Source of the DNA: Thermoplasmatota archaeon | GTDB taxonomy: Archaea > Thermoplasmatota > Penumbrarchaeia > Penumbrarchaeales > Penumbrarchaeaceae | Direction: 5' to 3' | Assembly: GCA_030600725.1 (NCBI GenBank) | Contig: JAUVLN010000162.1 | Location: 1-5,663 of the forward strand | Length of the DNA stretch: 5,663 nucleotides | Part shown: positions 5,263 through 5,663 of the stretch, piece after piece | Layout: each line of letters starts with the position of its first letter | Position numbering within the stretch: the stretch's first letter is position 1 | Notes under the pieces: generated by a model | The model's input: the letters and a program-made list of their open reading frames with translations, nothing else | Database searches by the model: none | What the model was told of the DNA's origin: nothing | Position numbers and translations under genes: made by a program

Positions 5263-5663
5263 ATGAGATCAAGCAGTTCGATCAGCGAATTGGATTCCAC
5301 CCGGGCGCTCCCCTTACTCCTGATTCCACTTCTACTTCTTACCTCGCTACCGGTAGAGGGCGTAGATCCCCAGGACTTTGAGACCATGACGCGGGATCAA
5401 TATTACAGACGGGTCCAGATAGATAACGGGGCCACATATATCATCTCGGGGGGCATATCCCAGTGGGAATCGCTCAATGTGGGGATAATCGGAAGATCAA
5501 GCACCATCGTTACAAAGCTCCGAAACCAGATGGACATCCCTTTCAGGGACATCGAGGTCAACCTGACAATATACTGGTACGACGGCCCAAAACCCGATAA
5601 GGGCCAGATAATGCACAAGGACTTCAGGATAATAGACATCGAAGGGGGCGACGGGATCTTATC
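5263..5663 (+). CDS. Exported protein with signal peptide, unknown function (3' end outside window)
   Basis: The frame is open for 133 codons from the ATG at 5263 to the right edge with no stop. The N-terminus is short and polar with R2 and R14, followed by a Leu/Pro-rich hydrophobic segment (L16-L29) and a likely signal-peptidase region near P30-V-E-G33. The mature part has alternating hydrophobic beta strands (Y59-I-I-S, L71-N-V-G-I-I, T81-I-V-T-K-L, I97-E-V-N-L-T-I-Y-W105), resembling the Ig-like or CARDB-type modules common in archaeal surface proteins, and one N-glycosylation sequon (N100-L-T). No catalytic motif is visible. No Shine-Dalgarno precedes the ATG, and a TATA-like box about 25 bases upstream suggests a leaderless transcript separate from trmY. 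An in-frame TAG at 5248-5250 rules out a much longer N-terminus. The family is not recognised. Confidence 0.8.
   Translation, partial: MRSSSSISELDSTRALPLLLIPLLLLTSLPVEGVDPQDFETMTRDQYYRRVQIDNGATYIISGGISQWESLNVGIIGRSSTIVTKLRNQMDIPFRDIEVNLTIYWYDGPKPDKGQIMHKDFRIIDIEGGDGIL

Noticed and set aside
5403..5639. Minus-strand 78-codon frame
   Set aside because: It is antisense to the exported-protein gene, which has a clear signal peptide and promoter in the plus direction.

Overview
The window looks like a chromosomal piece of an archaeon, most likely from the Thermoplasmatota side of the Euryarchaeota. The main evidence is a TrmY-type tRNA pseudouridine-54 methyltransferase, a largely archaeal family. 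It is supported by archaeal-style TATA elements upstream of the transcription units, Shine-Dalgarno sites of the GGAGG/GAGGTG type, heavy use of AGG/AGA (Arg) and ATA (Ile) codons, and large acidic surface proteins with beta-helix and calcium-loop domains. The phylum-level placement is inference; there is no rRNA or other strong taxonomic marker.

Layout. (1) Positions 2381 down to 1, minus strand: a long open frame of 793 codons that runs off the left edge. It is a membrane-anchored surface protein: signal/anchor segment, right-handed parallel beta-helix, two beta-sandwich-like modules, acidic thrombospondin-3-type calcium loops, one transmembrane helix and a short basic tail. (2) Positions 2382-2591: a 210-base divergent promoter region with two inverted repeats, one lying on the TATA-like box of the rightward unit. 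(3) Positions 2592-5191, plus strand: a compact three-gene unit made of a full-length bifunctional formimidoyltransferase-cyclodeaminase (FTCD), a 79-residue charged coiled-coil protein, and TrmY. Gaps are 16 and 31 bases and each gene has its own Shine-Dalgarno site. (4) Positions 5192-5262: tandem stop codons, a small hairpin followed by a T-rich stretch, and a TATA-like box. (5) Positions 5263 to the right edge: the first 133 codons of a second exported protein, apparently leaderless.

How the genes work together. FTCD takes the formimino group of formiminoglutamate, the product of histidine breakdown, onto tetrahydrofolate and then releases ammonia to give methenyl-tetrahydrofolate, so it links amino-acid catabolism to one-carbon metabolism. 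TrmY modifies tRNA. The two share an operon-like layout with the small coiled-coil protein, but no biochemical link between them is visible. The flanking exported proteins belong to the cell-surface inventory and are probably unrelated to the central unit. I find no CRISPR, tRNA, rRNA, insertion sequence or defence system. Nothing here is clearly an undescribed system; the least explained parts are the small coiled-coil gene, the altered TrmY C-terminal motifs and the inverted repeats in the divergent promoter.
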